This document shows, piece by piece, positions 42,469-52,301 of a stretch of 64,000 bases of DNA. Source of the stretch: JAMZMI01 sp039944535 (GTDB lineage: Bacteria; Bacteroidota; Bacteroidia; Cytophagales; Cyclobacteriaceae). How positions within the stretch are numbered: the first letter of the stretch is position 1; each line of letters begins with the position of its first letter. Below the pieces are notes generated by a model, which was not told the origin of the DNA, made no database searches, and saw only the letters and a program-made list of their open reading frames with translations. The stretch lies in assembly GCA_039944535.1 (NCBI GenBank), contig JBDUYP010000022.1, positions 1 through 64,000 on the forward strand, written 5' to 3'. The position numbers and the translations under genes were made by a program.

Positions 42469-43128
42469 ATGAGTAGCCAAATAAGCTCTGATATAGCCAA
42501 CCTAAGAAAAGAATACACAAAGGCCGAACTGGAGGTAAATAGTGTTGACCCTTCTCCTTTCATTCAGTTTGAAAAGTGGTTCGAAGAAGCTGTAAATGCT
42601 GACCTATTGGAGCCAAACGCAATGATTCTGGGAACTTCAGATGGACAAGGAGACATCAGTCAAAGAACTGTCCTGCTAAAAGCGTATGACAAAAATGGAT
42701 TTGTCTTTTATACCAATTATGAAAGCAAAAAAGCGAAGCAAATCACTCTCAGCAACCGGGTAAGCCTGCTGTTCCCATGGTATGGTCTGGAAAGACAAGT
42801 AATTATTAGTGGCACAGCCACCAAAGTGAGCAATACTGAGTCGCTGAAGTATTTTTTGAGCAGACCACATGGCAGCCAGCTGGGCGCATGGGTTTCACAC
42901 CAAAGCCAGGTCATAACCTCAAGAAGCGTACTGGAAATGAAGTTAGATGAAATGAAAAATCGATTTAAGAAAGGAGAAATTCCTCTTCCAGATTTTTGGG
43001 GAGGATTTAGAGTCTGCCCTTCAAAAATCGAATTTTGGCAGGGCAGACCAAGCCGGTTGCATGATCGTATTCTTTTCTCCAGAGAAGACAACTCTGACAA
43101 CTGGAAGATAGAACGCCTTTCGCCATGA
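42469..43128 (+). CDS. pdxH: Pyridoxamine 5'-phosphate oxidase
   Basis: This 219-residue FMN enzyme oxidises pyridoxine/pyridoxamine 5'-phosphate to pyridoxal phosphate, the last step of vitamin B6 supply. Motifs include LRKEYTKAEL at the N-terminus, QRTVLLKAYD, FVFYTNYESKKAKQI for FMN, and the ending EFWQGRPSRLHDRILF. Length is normal. Its stop overlaps the start of the glycosyltransferase gene by 4 bp, so the pair is cotranscribed. Confidence 0.96.
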   Translation: MSSQISSDIANLRKEYTKAELEVNSVDPSPFIQFEKWFEEAVNADLLEPNAMILGTSDGQGDISQRTVLLKAYDKNGFVFYTNYESKKAKQITLSNRVSLLFPWYGLERQVIISGTATKVSNTESLKYFLSRPHGSQLGAWVSHQSQVITSRSVLEMKLDEMKNRFKKGEIPLPDFWGGFRVCPSKIEFWQGRPSRLHDRILFSREDNSDNWKIERLSP

Positions 43129-44345
43129 GTTTATATTTGGAAAGGTACGGATGGCCTGATCGGGAATTCGCCGATTATTCACCTCCCTCCAACCTGGAAA
43201 TGATCGTGGTGATTCCGGCATACAATGAAGGCAACATACTGAAAGCCATCAAGTCCCTGTGCAATTGCCACAACCCGGAAAACACCCTCATTCTGGTGAT
43301 CATTAACCAATCTAGCAACGATTCTGAAGGTGTAATATCCACAAATAAGGAGACGCTTTTTGATTTGGAATACGAGTCATTTTCCATACCAGTGCTTTCC
43401 AAAATCATAAAACTCCCACCAAAAAAAGCAGGTGTCGGGCTCGCCAGAAAGGTGGGCATGGATGAGGCGGTTAAAATTTTTGAAGACCTTAATAAGGATG
43501 GAACAATCATCTGCTATGATGCTGATTGCGAATGTCAACCCAATTACCTGAACGAGATTCTATCCTTTTATAAAACCACTAAGAGTCACGTTGGGCTTCT
43601 TCATTATGAGCACGACCTGAAAGGACCAAATATTGAGGCTATCATTAACTATGAACTGTTTTTGCGATACTACGTGAATGCTTTGAGGTGGGCAAAATTT
43701 CCTTTCGCAGTACAAACGCTAGGTTCCTGTATCTCTGTGAAATCTAAAGCGTACCAAAGACAAGGAGGCATGAATACACGAAAGGCCGGCGAGGACTTTT
43801 ATTTTATTCACAAAATGGTGCCCTTGGGCGGAATTGGTGAGATCAACTCCACGTGCGTCTATCCATCGGATCGGGTTTCGGACAGGGTTCCGTTTGGTAC
43901 GGGACATGCTGTGCAGAAATATTTAGATCAACCCTCTGAAGAATATGAAACGTATAACCCACGCATTTTTGCAGAAATCAAGCAACTTTTAGAAGGGTTA
44001 GAATATTTATATGCATGCGATTCTTACAAGCAAATGGGTTATATCAACGCAATTGGAGATTTTTTGGAGCAAAATAATTTTAACGAGGCTTTTACCAAAA
44101 TGAAGAAGCAATCGCCAAACTTCGAGATCTTTCTGACCAGGTTTTACGCATGGTTTGATGCGTTCAGAGTATTGAAGTTTGTCCACTTTGCAAGAGACCA
44201 TTACTACCCCAACATTGAAATTGTAGATGCGCTAGGATGGCTCAACCATCAACAAACGAAAATCCAGGCTTTCGAAGGAACCAAAGAAGAGAAACTGATC
44301 AAACTAAGAAAGTTTGATCGTGACGCACATTATTATATCAAATGA
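43125..44345 (+). CDS. Glycosyltransferase family 2 protein
   Basis: This 406-residue cytoplasmic GT-A type transferase has VVIPAYNEGNIL at the nucleotide-sugar binding start and the acidic metal site in CYDADCECQPN. An acceptor-side motif, RKAGEDFYFIHK, is present. No membrane segment is seen. The sugar and acceptor cannot be told. It is cotranscribed with pdxH and overlaps the 3' end of bshB1 tail-to-tail by 13 bp. Confidence 0.82.
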   Translation: MSLYLERYGWPDREFADYSPPSNLEMIVVIPAYNEGNILKAIKSLCNCHNPENTLILVIINQSSNDSEGVISTNKETLFDLEYESFSIPVLSKIIKLPPKKAGVGLARKVGMDEAVKIFEDLNKDGTIICYDADCECQPNYLNEILSFYKTTKSHVGLLHYEHDLKGPNIEAIINYELFLRYYVNALRWAKFPFAVQTLGSCISVKSKAYQRQGGMNTRKAGEDFYFIHKMVPLGGIGEINSTCVYPSDRVSDRVPFGTGHAVQKYLDQPSEEYETYNPRIFAEIKQLLEGLEYLYACDSYKQMGYINAIGDFLEQNNFNEAFTKMKKQSPNFEIFLTRFYAWFDAFRVLKFVHFARDHYYPNIEIVDALGWLNHQQTKIQAFEGTKEEKLIKLRKFDRDAHYYIK

Positions 44346-45052
44346 TTGAGATCTTTAACTCCTAAGGCCTGATTGTAGTTAAACCCTTCTGCAAATGGCA
44401 CTTGTATCCTATGGCCATATTCACGAGCCCTCGACTCCACCATTAGCATAAATTCAGGACGCGAGATGTAGGTTTGCGGTTCCTTGCTGTTGGGATCAAA
44501 AAACTGGGTTTTATAAGCCCGAATAGCATCAAGCTTTTGTTCGTGAACTTCTGTGATATCTACAAAAAAGTCTGGAGTCAAGGAAGTGCTCTGAATACCA
44601 TGTATCAATTTTTTCGGACGCCAGGCTTGCTGTGGCTTGCCCGACTCATCCAATGTCTCAATCATCTTGAGACCAGCCTTGAAAACAGCCTCCTCTACTA
44701 ACTTTGCGCCTCTGACATGGTCAGGGTGCCGGTCATAAAGTGAGTTACCAATCACCAGATCTGGCTGGTACTGTCGAATCTTTGCAATCAATTTCAGCTG
44801 ATGCCCCTGATCATTCTCAAAGAAAGCATCCGCAAAGCCCATATTGTCGCGTACTGACAATTTCATTATTTCAGCAGCAGAAGCAGCCTCTTCATCACGT
44901 TGTTCCGGGGTTCCTCTGGTCCCCATTTCACCACGAGTCAAATCAACAACTCCTGTAGTATATCCCATCTGCTGGTGCGCAATGAGCGTGCCCCCGCAAG
45001 ACAATTCCGCATCATCCGGATGCGCCATTATAGCTAAAATATTGACCTTCAT
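44333..45052 (-). CDS. bshB1: Bacillithiol biosynthesis deacetylase BshB1
   Basis: This 239-residue LmbE-type zinc deacetylase removes acetyl from GlcNAc-malate in bacillithiol synthesis. Zinc ligands are visible in AHPDDAELSCGGT (His, Asp-Asp) and in DRHPDHVRG (His). LTRGEMGTRGTP is the family signature. It lies 53 bp after the E2 gene, with a strong terminator between, so it likely has its own promoter or low read-through. Confidence 0.93.
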   Translation of the reverse strand: MKVNILAIMAHPDDAELSCGGTLIAHQQMGYTTGVVDLTRGEMGTRGTPEQRDEEAASAAEIMKLSVRDNMGFADAFFENDQGHQLKLIAKIRQYQPDLVIGNSLYDRHPDHVRGAKLVEEAVFKAGLKMIETLDESGKPQQAWRPKKLIHGIQSTSLTPDFFVDITEVHEQKLDAIRAYKTQFFDPNSKEPQTYISRPEFMLMVESRAREYGHRIQVPFAEGFNYNQALGVKDLNHLI

Positions 45053-45061
45053 ATCAAAAAA

Positions 45062-45088
45062 AAATGTCCCGATAGAAACGGGACATTT
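45062..45088 (-). terminator. Rho-independent terminator after the E2 gene
   Basis: The perfect stem aaatgtcccg / cgggacattt has a 7-base loop and, on the minus strand, is followed by eight or more Ts. It lies 18 bp after the E2 stop and 10 bp before the bshB1 start, and separates the two. Confidence 0.85.
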
Positions 45089-45105
45089 ATTGGTTTAGTT
45101 CAATC

Positions 45106-46728
45106 TTATATTAGGATTCTCACCGGATCCTCTATGAAGCCTTTGAGAGTTTTTAGGAACGCGGACCCTACAGCACCATCTACGGTTCTGTGGTCACATG
45201 TAAGCGTCACTTTCATCACATTGCCCGGCACAATCTCACCGTTTTTCACAACCGGTGTTTGCTTGATTGCACCAACAGCCAGAATACACGACTCAGGAGC
45301 ATTGATGATAGAAGTAAACTCTTCTATACCGAACATTCCCAAATTAGATACAGTAAATGTATTGCCCTGCATCTCCTCAGGCTTAATCTTTTTTTCCTTG
45401 GCTTTAGCTCCAAATTCCTTTACTTCAGCAGATATTTGAGCCAAGGATTTGTTGTCAGCAAACTTCACTACCGGCACTAGCAAACCATCTTCTACAGCCA
45501 TGGCTACACCTACGCTGATATGATGGTTTTTGCGAATGCTATTGGTTTCGCTGATCCAGTATGTGTTTACATCCGGATGCTTTCTCAAAGCAGCGGCTAC
45601 CGCTTTGATCACAATATCATTGAATGAAATCTTAACAGGAGAAAGCTCATTGATACTTGCTCTTGCCTCTATGGTTTTGTCCATATCCATCTCCATGGTG
45701 AGATAGAAGTGCGGCGCACCAAATTGACTGGCAGTCAATCCACGTGTGATAGCTTTACGCATCTGCGTAGCTGGCACATCCTCATAGCTTTCTTCACCTA
45801 CAACTGCAGGGATTGCCACTCCACTGGCCGCAGGAGCAGAAGCCGCAGATGGCTTGAAGTCTTCAATATCTTTTTTGATGATTCTTCCTCCTTCACCAGA
45901 ACCGGCTACTTGAGAAATATCTATGCCTTTGTCTTCAGCTAGTTTCTTGGCAAGAGGCGAAGCTTTCACCCTTCCGTTTGAAGAAACGGATGTAGCAGTT
46001 GGAGCAGCAGATGCTACGGATACTGACTCTTTCGCAGGCTCAGAAGCTTTTTCAACCGGCGCATCCTCTTTAGCAGAAGAACTTCCAGCGGAAGCTTGTG
46101 CTTCGAGTAATGTTTTCCAATCAGCACCCTTTTCACCTACAACAGCAATAGGACCATCAATAGCAACAGAACCTCCAGCCTCTACAGCTATATGAAGCAA
46201 GACACCATCTTCGTAAGCTTCGAGCTCCATTGTGGCTTTGTCTGTTTCTACTTCCGCGATTATATCACCTGAGGAAATTTCATCTCCTTCTTTCTTCAAC
46301 CATGAAGCAATAACCCCTTCTTGCATCGTATCACTCATTTTTGGCATGGTGATCACGGATGCATTAATACCCGATGTATCAATTTCTTTAGCAGGTGCAG
46401 AAGTCTCTTCCTTAGCCGGTTCAGCTTTTGCTTCACCACTTGGCGATCCTTCTCCCTCAATTTCTTTTAACAGCGCAGAAATATCTTCTCCTTTTTCTCC
46501 AATGATGGCAATAACTCCGTCCACAGGAACCGCATCTTTTTCTTGCACACCAATATGCAACAATGTACCGTCCTGATACGATTCAAGCTCCATCGTTGCT
46601 TTATCTGTCTCCACTTCTGCCAGGATATCTCCTGAGCTCACTTCATCACCTTCCTTTTTGATCCAAGAAGCAATCACACCCTCTTCCATGGTGTCACTCA
46701 TCTTGGGCATTCTTATTATATCGGCCAT
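45106..46728 (-). CDS. pdhC: Pyruvate dehydrogenase E2 (dihydrolipoyl acetyltransferase)
   Basis: This 540-residue core subunit of the pyruvate dehydrogenase complex carries two lipoyl domains (about 1-75 and 125-200), each with lipoylated Lys in VETDKATMEL. Ala/Pro/Glu-rich linkers follow. The E1/E3-binding domain is at about 255-290 (KASPLAKKLAEDKGI, GSGEGGRI). The catalytic domain has His and Asp in the DHRTVDGA region near the end. It passes acetyl groups from E1 to coenzyme A. The near-repeat of the two lipoyl domains (DTMEEGVIASWIKKEGDE and DTMQEGVIASWLKKEGDE) points to a recent duplication. Confidence 0.95.
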   Translation of the reverse strand: MADIIRMPKMSDTMEEGVIASWIKKEGDEVSSGDILAEVETDKATMELESYQDGTLLHIGVQEKDAVPVDGVIAIIGEKGEDISALLKEIEGEGSPSGEAKAEPAKEETSAPAKEIDTSGINASVITMPKMSDTMQEGVIASWLKKEGDEISSGDIIAEVETDKATMELEAYEDGVLLHIAVEAGGSVAIDGPIAVVGEKGADWKTLLEAQASAGSSSAKEDAPVEKASEPAKESVSVASAAPTATSVSSNGRVKASPLAKKLAEDKGIDISQVAGSGEGGRIIKKDIEDFKPSAASAPAASGVAIPAVVGEESYEDVPATQMRKAITRGLTASQFGAPHFYLTMEMDMDKTIEARASINELSPVKISFNDIVIKAVAAALRKHPDVNTYWISETNSIRKNHHISVGVAMAVEDGLLVPVVKFADNKSLAQISAEVKEFGAKAKEKKIKPEEMQGNTFTVSNLGMFGIEEFTSIINAPESCILAVGAIKQTPVVKNGEIVPGNVMKVTLTCDHRTVDGAVGSAFLKTLKGFIEDPVRILI

Positions 46729-46830
46729 TAATTAAACGTTAAGTTTCTAAATAGGGAACCAAAGTTAAGTCATGTCATTTTTTTAGCAACACATCTTCTT
46801 CTTTTTAATTATCTCATTTAAAAAGCTAAA

Positions 46831-47811
46831 ATGACATTTTTTGTTCATTTTTATCAAAAATTCAAACAATTGCTTCAAGAATATAAAAGACCATTCCTTC
46901 TATCCAACAGCCATTTTGAAACCATTTACCCGGCACTCTTTCGTCAAGTAAAAAACACTCATCTTCCTCTCAGAGAACGAATTATCACTTCCGATGGAGA
47001 CTTCCTTGACCTGGATTGGTACCAAAAGGGCAGCAAAAAACTCCTCATACTACAACATGGGCTTGAAGGGAGTTCCGACAGGCCATATATGCTGGGCATG
47101 GCCAGAGCATTTCTCGATAAAGGATATGACGTTTGCTCCTGGAACTACAGAGGGTGTAGTGGAGAAATGAATAAACAACCAGTTTTTTATCACAGTGGTG
47201 CCACCTACGACCTGGACACAGTGGTGAAAAAAGGGTTGGAATCATACGATGACCTTACGCTTATTGGCTTTAGCCTCGGCGGAAACCTGACACTAAAATA
47301 TTTAGGAGAAGCCCAAAGAAACGACCGAATCAAGCAAGCAGTGGCAGTTTCTGTGCCCTTGGACCTTGGTTCGGGTGCTGATAACCTGGACACACCAAAA
47401 TGCTTCATTTATCAAAAGAGGTTTTTGAATAACCTCCTAAGGAAAGTGAGAATTAAAAACGAAACAATCCCAGGATTCATTGATCTTAACAATCTTGAGA
47501 AAATTGACAGCATTCGCTCTTTTGATGAATATGTTACAGCACCTCTACATGGATTTAAAGGTGCGGAAGATTATTATCAACAAAACAGTTCAAAGCAATT
47601 CCTAAAGAATATATCCGTGCCGACCTTGATACTAAATGCAGGCAATGATCCATTGCTCACTCCTAACATTTTGAATCCGAATATTCAAAAAAGCGAACAG
47701 GTAGAATACCAGATCACAAAACATGGCGGGCACGTTGGGTATGCCCGATTTGGAAGCAACAAGCCTTATTGGTCAGAGTTAAGAGCACTAGAATTCTGCG
47801 AAAGTCACTAG
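46831..47811 (+). CDS. YheT-family alpha/beta hydrolase
   Basis: This 326-residue hydrolase has the family opening (PFLLSNSHFETIYPALF) and the oxyanion-side LQHGLEGSSDRPYM. The nucleophile elbow is GFSLGGN, with Asp in NAGNDPLL and His near GGHVGYARFG. The substrate in this family is unknown (esters of lipid type are suspected). No signal peptide is present. It is divergent from the E2 gene; the shared promoter lies in 46,729-46,830. Confidence 0.88.
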   Translation: MTFFVHFYQKFKQLLQEYKRPFLLSNSHFETIYPALFRQVKNTHLPLRERIITSDGDFLDLDWYQKGSKKLLILQHGLEGSSDRPYMLGMARAFLDKGYDVCSWNYRGCSGEMNKQPVFYHSGATYDLDTVVKKGLESYDDLTLIGFSLGGNLTLKYLGEAQRNDRIKQAVAVSVPLDLGSGADNLDTPKCFIYQKRFLNNLLRKVRIKNETIPGFIDLNNLEKIDSIRSFDEYVTAPLHGFKGAEDYYQQNSSKQFLKNISVPTLILNAGNDPLLTPNILNPNIQKSEQVEYQITKHGGHVGYARFGSNKPYWSELRALEFCESH

Positions 47812-47855
47812 ATAAATGTTTCGCATAAACATCTACAGGTTGTAACTTTCGGCTT

Positions 47856-48551
47856 ATGTATGATAGGTTAACCATTGGAACTTCTATTGAGCAGCTGGAA
47901 AAGCAATTTAACGCTCAAATGACCGAATCTTTCCAAACCTCATACAATGTAGCTCCTACGCACCTAGTACCGGTTATTACAAATCTACAGCCTTCAAAAA
48001 TTCAACTTTTCCCGTGGGGACTTATGTCAAAGCTATCAAACAACAAAAGCATAAGCCCAAAACTCTTTAACCTTCCTGCAGCCACGGCCCTGAGCCGCCC
48101 CATGCACAAGAAAATGCTCTATGAAAACAGATGTATCATATTAGCAGATGGGTGCTATGCATGGAAGCAATTAGGTAAAAAACAGCAAGTCCCTTACTAT
48201 ATCTACAAGCCAGACAGAACACCTTTTGCTATTGCTGGTGTATGGGAGGAGTATGAAGATTTTGATGGAGTGGCAAACAAGTCTTTCAATCTGGTTACTA
48301 CGGAAGCCACAGAACCACTTATCACAATACAAGAAGATCGCCCGCTTATCTTAGCACCAGAGTTTATGAAAACGTGGCTTTCCGTTCATAGTGATGAAGA
48401 CGAGGTTCGTCGAATTATTGAAAATTCTCCAGTAATTCCCTTAAATTACCACCCTGTAAGTCCGCTGATTAATAACTTGAAAATATACGATCAACGATTG
48501 ATCGAACCCACCCAGCCATCAGACCAGCATGGCAATTACACTCTATTCTGA
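47856..48551 (+). CDS. SRAP (YedK/HMCES) fold protein lacking the catalytic residues
   Basis: This 231-residue protein is clearly of the SOS-response-associated peptidase family (SYNVAPTHLVPVI, PWGLMS, NRCIILADG, FNLVTTEA). The family uses Cys2, a Glu in GFYEW and a His in a HDRMP-like motif to cleave its own Met and cap abasic sites in single-stranded DNA. Here position 2 is Tyr (MYDRL), the GFYEW equivalent is GCYAW (Ala102), and the His equivalent is Gln159 (IQEDRPLIL). All three are lost while the fold is kept. No upstream start restores a Cys. It may bind DNA without cross-linking. Confidence 0.85.
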   Translation: MYDRLTIGTSIEQLEKQFNAQMTESFQTSYNVAPTHLVPVITNLQPSKIQLFPWGLMSKLSNNKSISPKLFNLPAATALSRPMHKKMLYENRCIILADGCYAWKQLGKKQQVPYYIYKPDRTPFAIAGVWEEYEDFDGVANKSFNLVTTEATEPLITIQEDRPLILAPEFMKTWLSVHSDEDEVRRIIENSPVIPLNYHPVSPLINNLKIYDQRLIEPTQPSDQHGNYTLF

Positions 48552-48586
48552 TTGTAGCAGAAATTGAAGTACTAACATTACCGCAT

Positions 48587-50689
48587 ATGATGAATCAACC
48601 TAAACTCTCTGGCTTAGCACGAGCTATTGTGCTCGGCGCAGTAATTATTCTTATTCAAAACAACGCCTTTGCTCAAAAAGAGGATAAAGTATATGCAAAC
48701 GCAATGGATGCTTTCTACGATGAAGCATTCGCGGATGCTATCCAACTATTTTCCGAAGTGCAGGAGCTAAACCCAAAATTTAAGAAAAACGATGTAACGT
48801 ATAGGCTTGAAATCAGCCAGCTACTGTTGAAAGAAAACAGAGAGAGGCCATTGAACGATATGCTGGCTTTTAGGGAGACAAGTGGGAAGAGAGACAAATT
48901 CTACCACTATTGGATGGGAAGGGTTTACGCTAACAAATACATGTTTCCAGAAGCAGTAGAATCATGGAGGAAATTTTTGGGGCAGAAGGCTTATAAGAGT
49001 GAAGAAATAGTAGAGGAGACAAAGGATTTCATTAAAGAAACGGAAACGTTGGTAGCTTTTTTTGATAATCCCGACAATTATGAAGTACACCCCCTTGAAG
49101 CTCCGATCAATACCAAATTTTCCGAAATGAGTCCCGTCTATTTCGAAGACAAACAAGAACTACTTTACGCATCTGCGCATGGCTCACGAAACGACGTTTT
49201 TAGAATATTTCATAGCACAAGACAAGATTACAGCTGGTCACCTCCCACCGAGGTATCTTCTCTGGGAAGGTTTAGCAAAAGCAATGCAAACATTGAAGTG
49301 GTAAACGAAGATGGTAAGCTATTCATCTTTAATGAAAAAAAAGACGCTCTGTATTTCAGTGAACCCAATGGAAACGGATGGAGCGAACCACAAGAATTTG
49401 ACAGTCATCTCTCCTCAAAAAATCTAGCTTCTCACTTCTATATCAACACACATGAGGACAGAATCATATTCGTGAGTAAAGAAAAAAAGAACGGACTGGA
49501 CTTACACGAATCGTTCAAAGACGCCAACTCTGGCAAATGGTCTAAACCTACTCAGTTTGCTTCGGCAATCAACTCACCCTGGGACGAGGAAAGCCCTTAC
49601 TTATCTCCTGACGAAAAGAAACTATACTTCAGTTCAAACAAACCCGGAGGAATTGGCGGGTTTGATGTGTATGTATCAGAATTTGACGAAAGCACCAATA
49701 CATGGAAAGAGCCCGTGAACATGGGATGGCCCATCAACTCTCCGGATGACGACATGCATTTCAAAATGAATGATAATCTGGAGTCGGGATATTTTGTTTC
49801 TAACCGTATCTACTCTCAAGGCGATTATGATATTTTCTTTTTCTGGGAAATAGAAAAAGCCTTTATAGAGGGTCGTGTTCTAAACGCCCTAACAGAAGAA
49901 ATAATCACTTCTGGAGAAATCCGCTTTCATCCATCACAATACTTGATGGAATATTTCCGCTCGCCAATTGATGAGAATGGAAAGTTCAGAACAGAGATCA
50001 TTTCGGATGAAGCTTATCGGGTAGAAATCATTAGCGGTATAGACACACTGGGTGTGGAAACCTACGAAGTGCATGACTCCAAAGGTGAAGCCATAACCCA
50101 CTTTCAGGATTTTTATGCATACAGCAAAAACGCCACTCCAGAAGAAATGGCTGCTTTTGAACAGAAAATCGCTCAGATCAAAGCTGAAAAGCCCAAACCT
50201 GCCGAGCCGACAACCAAACTTGAGCCGACTCCTGTCATAAAAGAACTGGAAGAAATTCCAGAAGAAGAAAAATTTGTTGTAGACGAAAAAGCTCAACCTG
50301 AAGAGACGGAAGAAGTAGAAAATCTTGGCAGCAAATATCGTGTTAGCAATAAATCAATTCTAAGAAACATCTATTTTGATTTCGGCACAGCACAACTGAC
50401 TACAGAGTCAAACGAAACACTGAATATACTGTACCAAACGCTGAAAGCTAACCCTTCTATGAAAATAGAAATTGGTGGTCACACAGATAATGTTGGCAAG
50501 CCGGACGTGAACCAGTGGCTGTCAGAAAATAGAGCGAAGGCAGTAAGAAAGTGGCTTGTAAAAAAAGGAATTGACCCCAAAAGAATGACCGCCAAAGGCT
50601 ATGGAGAGTCCAACCCATTGGCATCAAATGATGATGAGCTTAACGGCAGGGAACTAAACCGTAGAATCGAAATTTTAGTAATTGAATGA
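48587..50689 (+). CDS. PorE-like OmpA-family lipoprotein/periplasmic protein
   Basis: This 700-residue protein has an N-terminal signal (IVLGAVIILIQNNAFAQ). TPR-like helices (about 30-130) precede a PD40-type beta-propeller (about 180-440, with SPYLSPDEKKLYFSS). A carboxypeptidase-regulatory-like sandwich (about 455-545) and an acidic linker lead to a C-terminal OmpA/MotB domain (about 595-700, DNVGKPDVNQWLSENRA) that binds peptidoglycan. This order matches PorE of the type IX secretion system. Many paralogues exist in Bacteroidota, so assignment as PorE itself is not certain. Confidence 0.85.
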   Translation: MMNQPKLSGLARAIVLGAVIILIQNNAFAQKEDKVYANAMDAFYDEAFADAIQLFSEVQELNPKFKKNDVTYRLEISQLLLKENRERPLNDMLAFRETSGKRDKFYHYWMGRVYANKYMFPEAVESWRKFLGQKAYKSEEIVEETKDFIKETETLVAFFDNPDNYEVHPLEAPINTKFSEMSPVYFEDKQELLYASAHGSRNDVFRIFHSTRQDYSWSPPTEVSSLGRFSKSNANIEVVNEDGKLFIFNEKKDALYFSEPNGNGWSEPQEFDSHLSSKNLASHFYINTHEDRIIFVSKEKKNGLDLHESFKDANSGKWSKPTQFASAINSPWDEESPYLSPDEKKLYFSSNKPGGIGGFDVYVSEFDESTNTWKEPVNMGWPINSPDDDMHFKMNDNLESGYFVSNRIYSQGDYDIFFFWEIEKAFIEGRVLNALTEEIITSGEIRFHPSQYLMEYFRSPIDENGKFRTEIISDEAYRVEIISGIDTLGVETYEVHDSKGEAITHFQDFYAYSKNATPEEMAAFEQKIAQIKAEKPKPAEPTTKLEPTPVIKELEEIPEEEKFVVDEKAQPEETEEVENLGSKYRVSNKSILRNIYFDFGTAQLTTESNETLNILYQTLKANPSMKIEIGGHTDNVGKPDVNQWLSENRAKAVRKWLVKKGIDPKRMTAKGYGESNPLASNDDELNGRELNRRIEILVIE

Positions 50690-50733
50690 TTTCATAGTTC
50701 CGTAGTTTGAAAGAATTGACGAAATTGGTGGCC

Positions 50734-52248
50734 ATGAAATTTCGAAATCTCTCTCAACTTATTTTGGTGGCACTTCTTTTAGTGCTTTTTGCCAATTCAG
50801 CATCCGCTCAGAAACATGCACGAACTTATCAAGAGGCTGAAGAATCTTTGCACTCAGAAGACTACAAAACAGCACTACAGGAATATCTAGAAGTTGCTGC
50901 AATCGACCCGAAATTTGAATCCACTGAGTATAAACTTGAATTGTGTTCACTTATGCAGGATTCAGATTACCCTCTGGACAAATATCTCCAACTTGAGCCT
51001 GATTACAGTTCCGACGAATATTATTACTACTGGCTTGGGAAGGTCTATATGTCTAGGTACATATTCGAGGATGCCTCGAGCACTCTCAAACTGTTCCATC
51101 AAAAAATAGAATATAGTGGAAACACAGAAGACGAGGATGCTCTCCGGCTAATCGAAACATCTGCTCACCTAATGGCATTTTTCGATAACCCTGACAACTA
51201 TGAAATCCACCAACTGGAATCGCCTGTAAACTCAGACGGAGATGAACTCTCACCTGTGTTTTTTGAGGATAAAAAAGAGTTACTCTTTGCCTCCTCACGG
51301 GGATCAGTTTACCCAAAGGTTTATAAAATTTATTACACCAAAAAAGACGACAATGGATGGGGGTCGCTTACTGAGGTAAAAACATTGGGCCGGTTTGATG
51401 AAACGACAGCCAATATCGAAGTAGTCAATGAAGATGGCAAGCTTTTCCTATTTCGTGAAGATAACGGCGGAGACCTTTACTACAGCCAAGCAAGCGGAGA
51501 TACCTGGACTATACCTGTAGAATTTGATAGCCGAATTTCCAACAACCACCTTCACTCGCATTTTTACATCAATGAGCATGAAGATCGGGTCATATTTTCA
51601 TCCGACGAAAGAGGCTCAGGTCTGGATTTGTACGAGTCGTACATAGATCCCGACAATGGGAAATGGACCAAGCCAGAAGATTTCTCAATAGACATAAACA
51701 CACCATATGATGAGGACAGCCCTTACCTCTCTCCTGATGAAACCAAACTCTATTTTGTTTCAGACAGACCTGGGGGTGTAGGAGGAAAAGATGTTTATTT
51801 AAGCGAACTGGATTTGGATGCATTCAAATGGTCAAAACCAAAAAACCTGGGCTGGCCTATCAACTCACCTGACAATGAATTCCATTTCAAAATGAATAAA
51901 GACCAAACCTCCGGATACTTCGTATCTGACAGAGTGCATTCCAAAGGCGAAAATGATATCTATTTTTTCTGGGAAGTAGAAAAAGTCAACATCACAGGTA
52001 GACTAGTTGATCGCGACGGAAACCCGCTGACCGATGCTCAAATCAGGTTCCACCCGTCACAATATCTGGATGAATATTTCCACTCCAAAACCAGCTCCAC
52101 TGGAATGTATTCAACCAAAATCATCTCCGACGAAGTTTTCAATGTTGAAATTCTCCAAAATGGTAAAGTGATTTACAACGAGAAGTTTGAAGTGCATGAT
52201 GCCAAAGGTCAGGCCATCACTCATCATAAAGATTTCAAAGTTCAGTAA
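50734..52248 (+). CDS. Tandem paralogue of the PorE-like protein without OmpA domain
   Basis: The protein is about 504 residues from ATG 50,734, which gives a clean signal peptide (LILVALLLVLFANSASAQ). The frame itself opens at 50,707. It has the same TPR, PD40 propeller and regulatory-like domains as its neighbour, often motif for motif (IEVVNEDGKLF, SPYLSPDE, FFWEVEKV). It ends after the sandwich domain at the position where the neighbour's acidic linker and OmpA domain begin. It thus looks like a tandem duplicate that lost, or never had, the peptidoglycan anchor. Confidence 0.85.
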   Translation: MKFRNLSQLILVALLLVLFANSASAQKHARTYQEAEESLHSEDYKTALQEYLEVAAIDPKFESTEYKLELCSLMQDSDYPLDKYLQLEPDYSSDEYYYYWLGKVYMSRYIFEDASSTLKLFHQKIEYSGNTEDEDALRLIETSAHLMAFFDNPDNYEIHQLESPVNSDGDELSPVFFEDKKELLFASSRGSVYPKVYKIYYTKKDDNGWGSLTEVKTLGRFDETTANIEVVNEDGKLFLFREDNGGDLYYSQASGDTWTIPVEFDSRISNNHLHSHFYINEHEDRVIFSSDERGSGLDLYESYIDPDNGKWTKPEDFSIDINTPYDEDSPYLSPDETKLYFVSDRPGGVGGKDVYLSELDLDAFKWSKPKNLGWPINSPDNEFHFKMNKDQTSGYFVSDRVHSKGENDIYFFWEVEKVNITGRLVDRDGNPLTDAQIRFHPSQYLDEYFHSKTSSTGMYSTKIISDEVFNVEILQNGKVIYNEKFEVHDAKGQAITHHKDFKVQ

Positions 52249-52301
52249 AAACTTTCGTATCTTATTTACAGTTTAATACTAGTCTTAAACCCACCCCTAC
52301 T

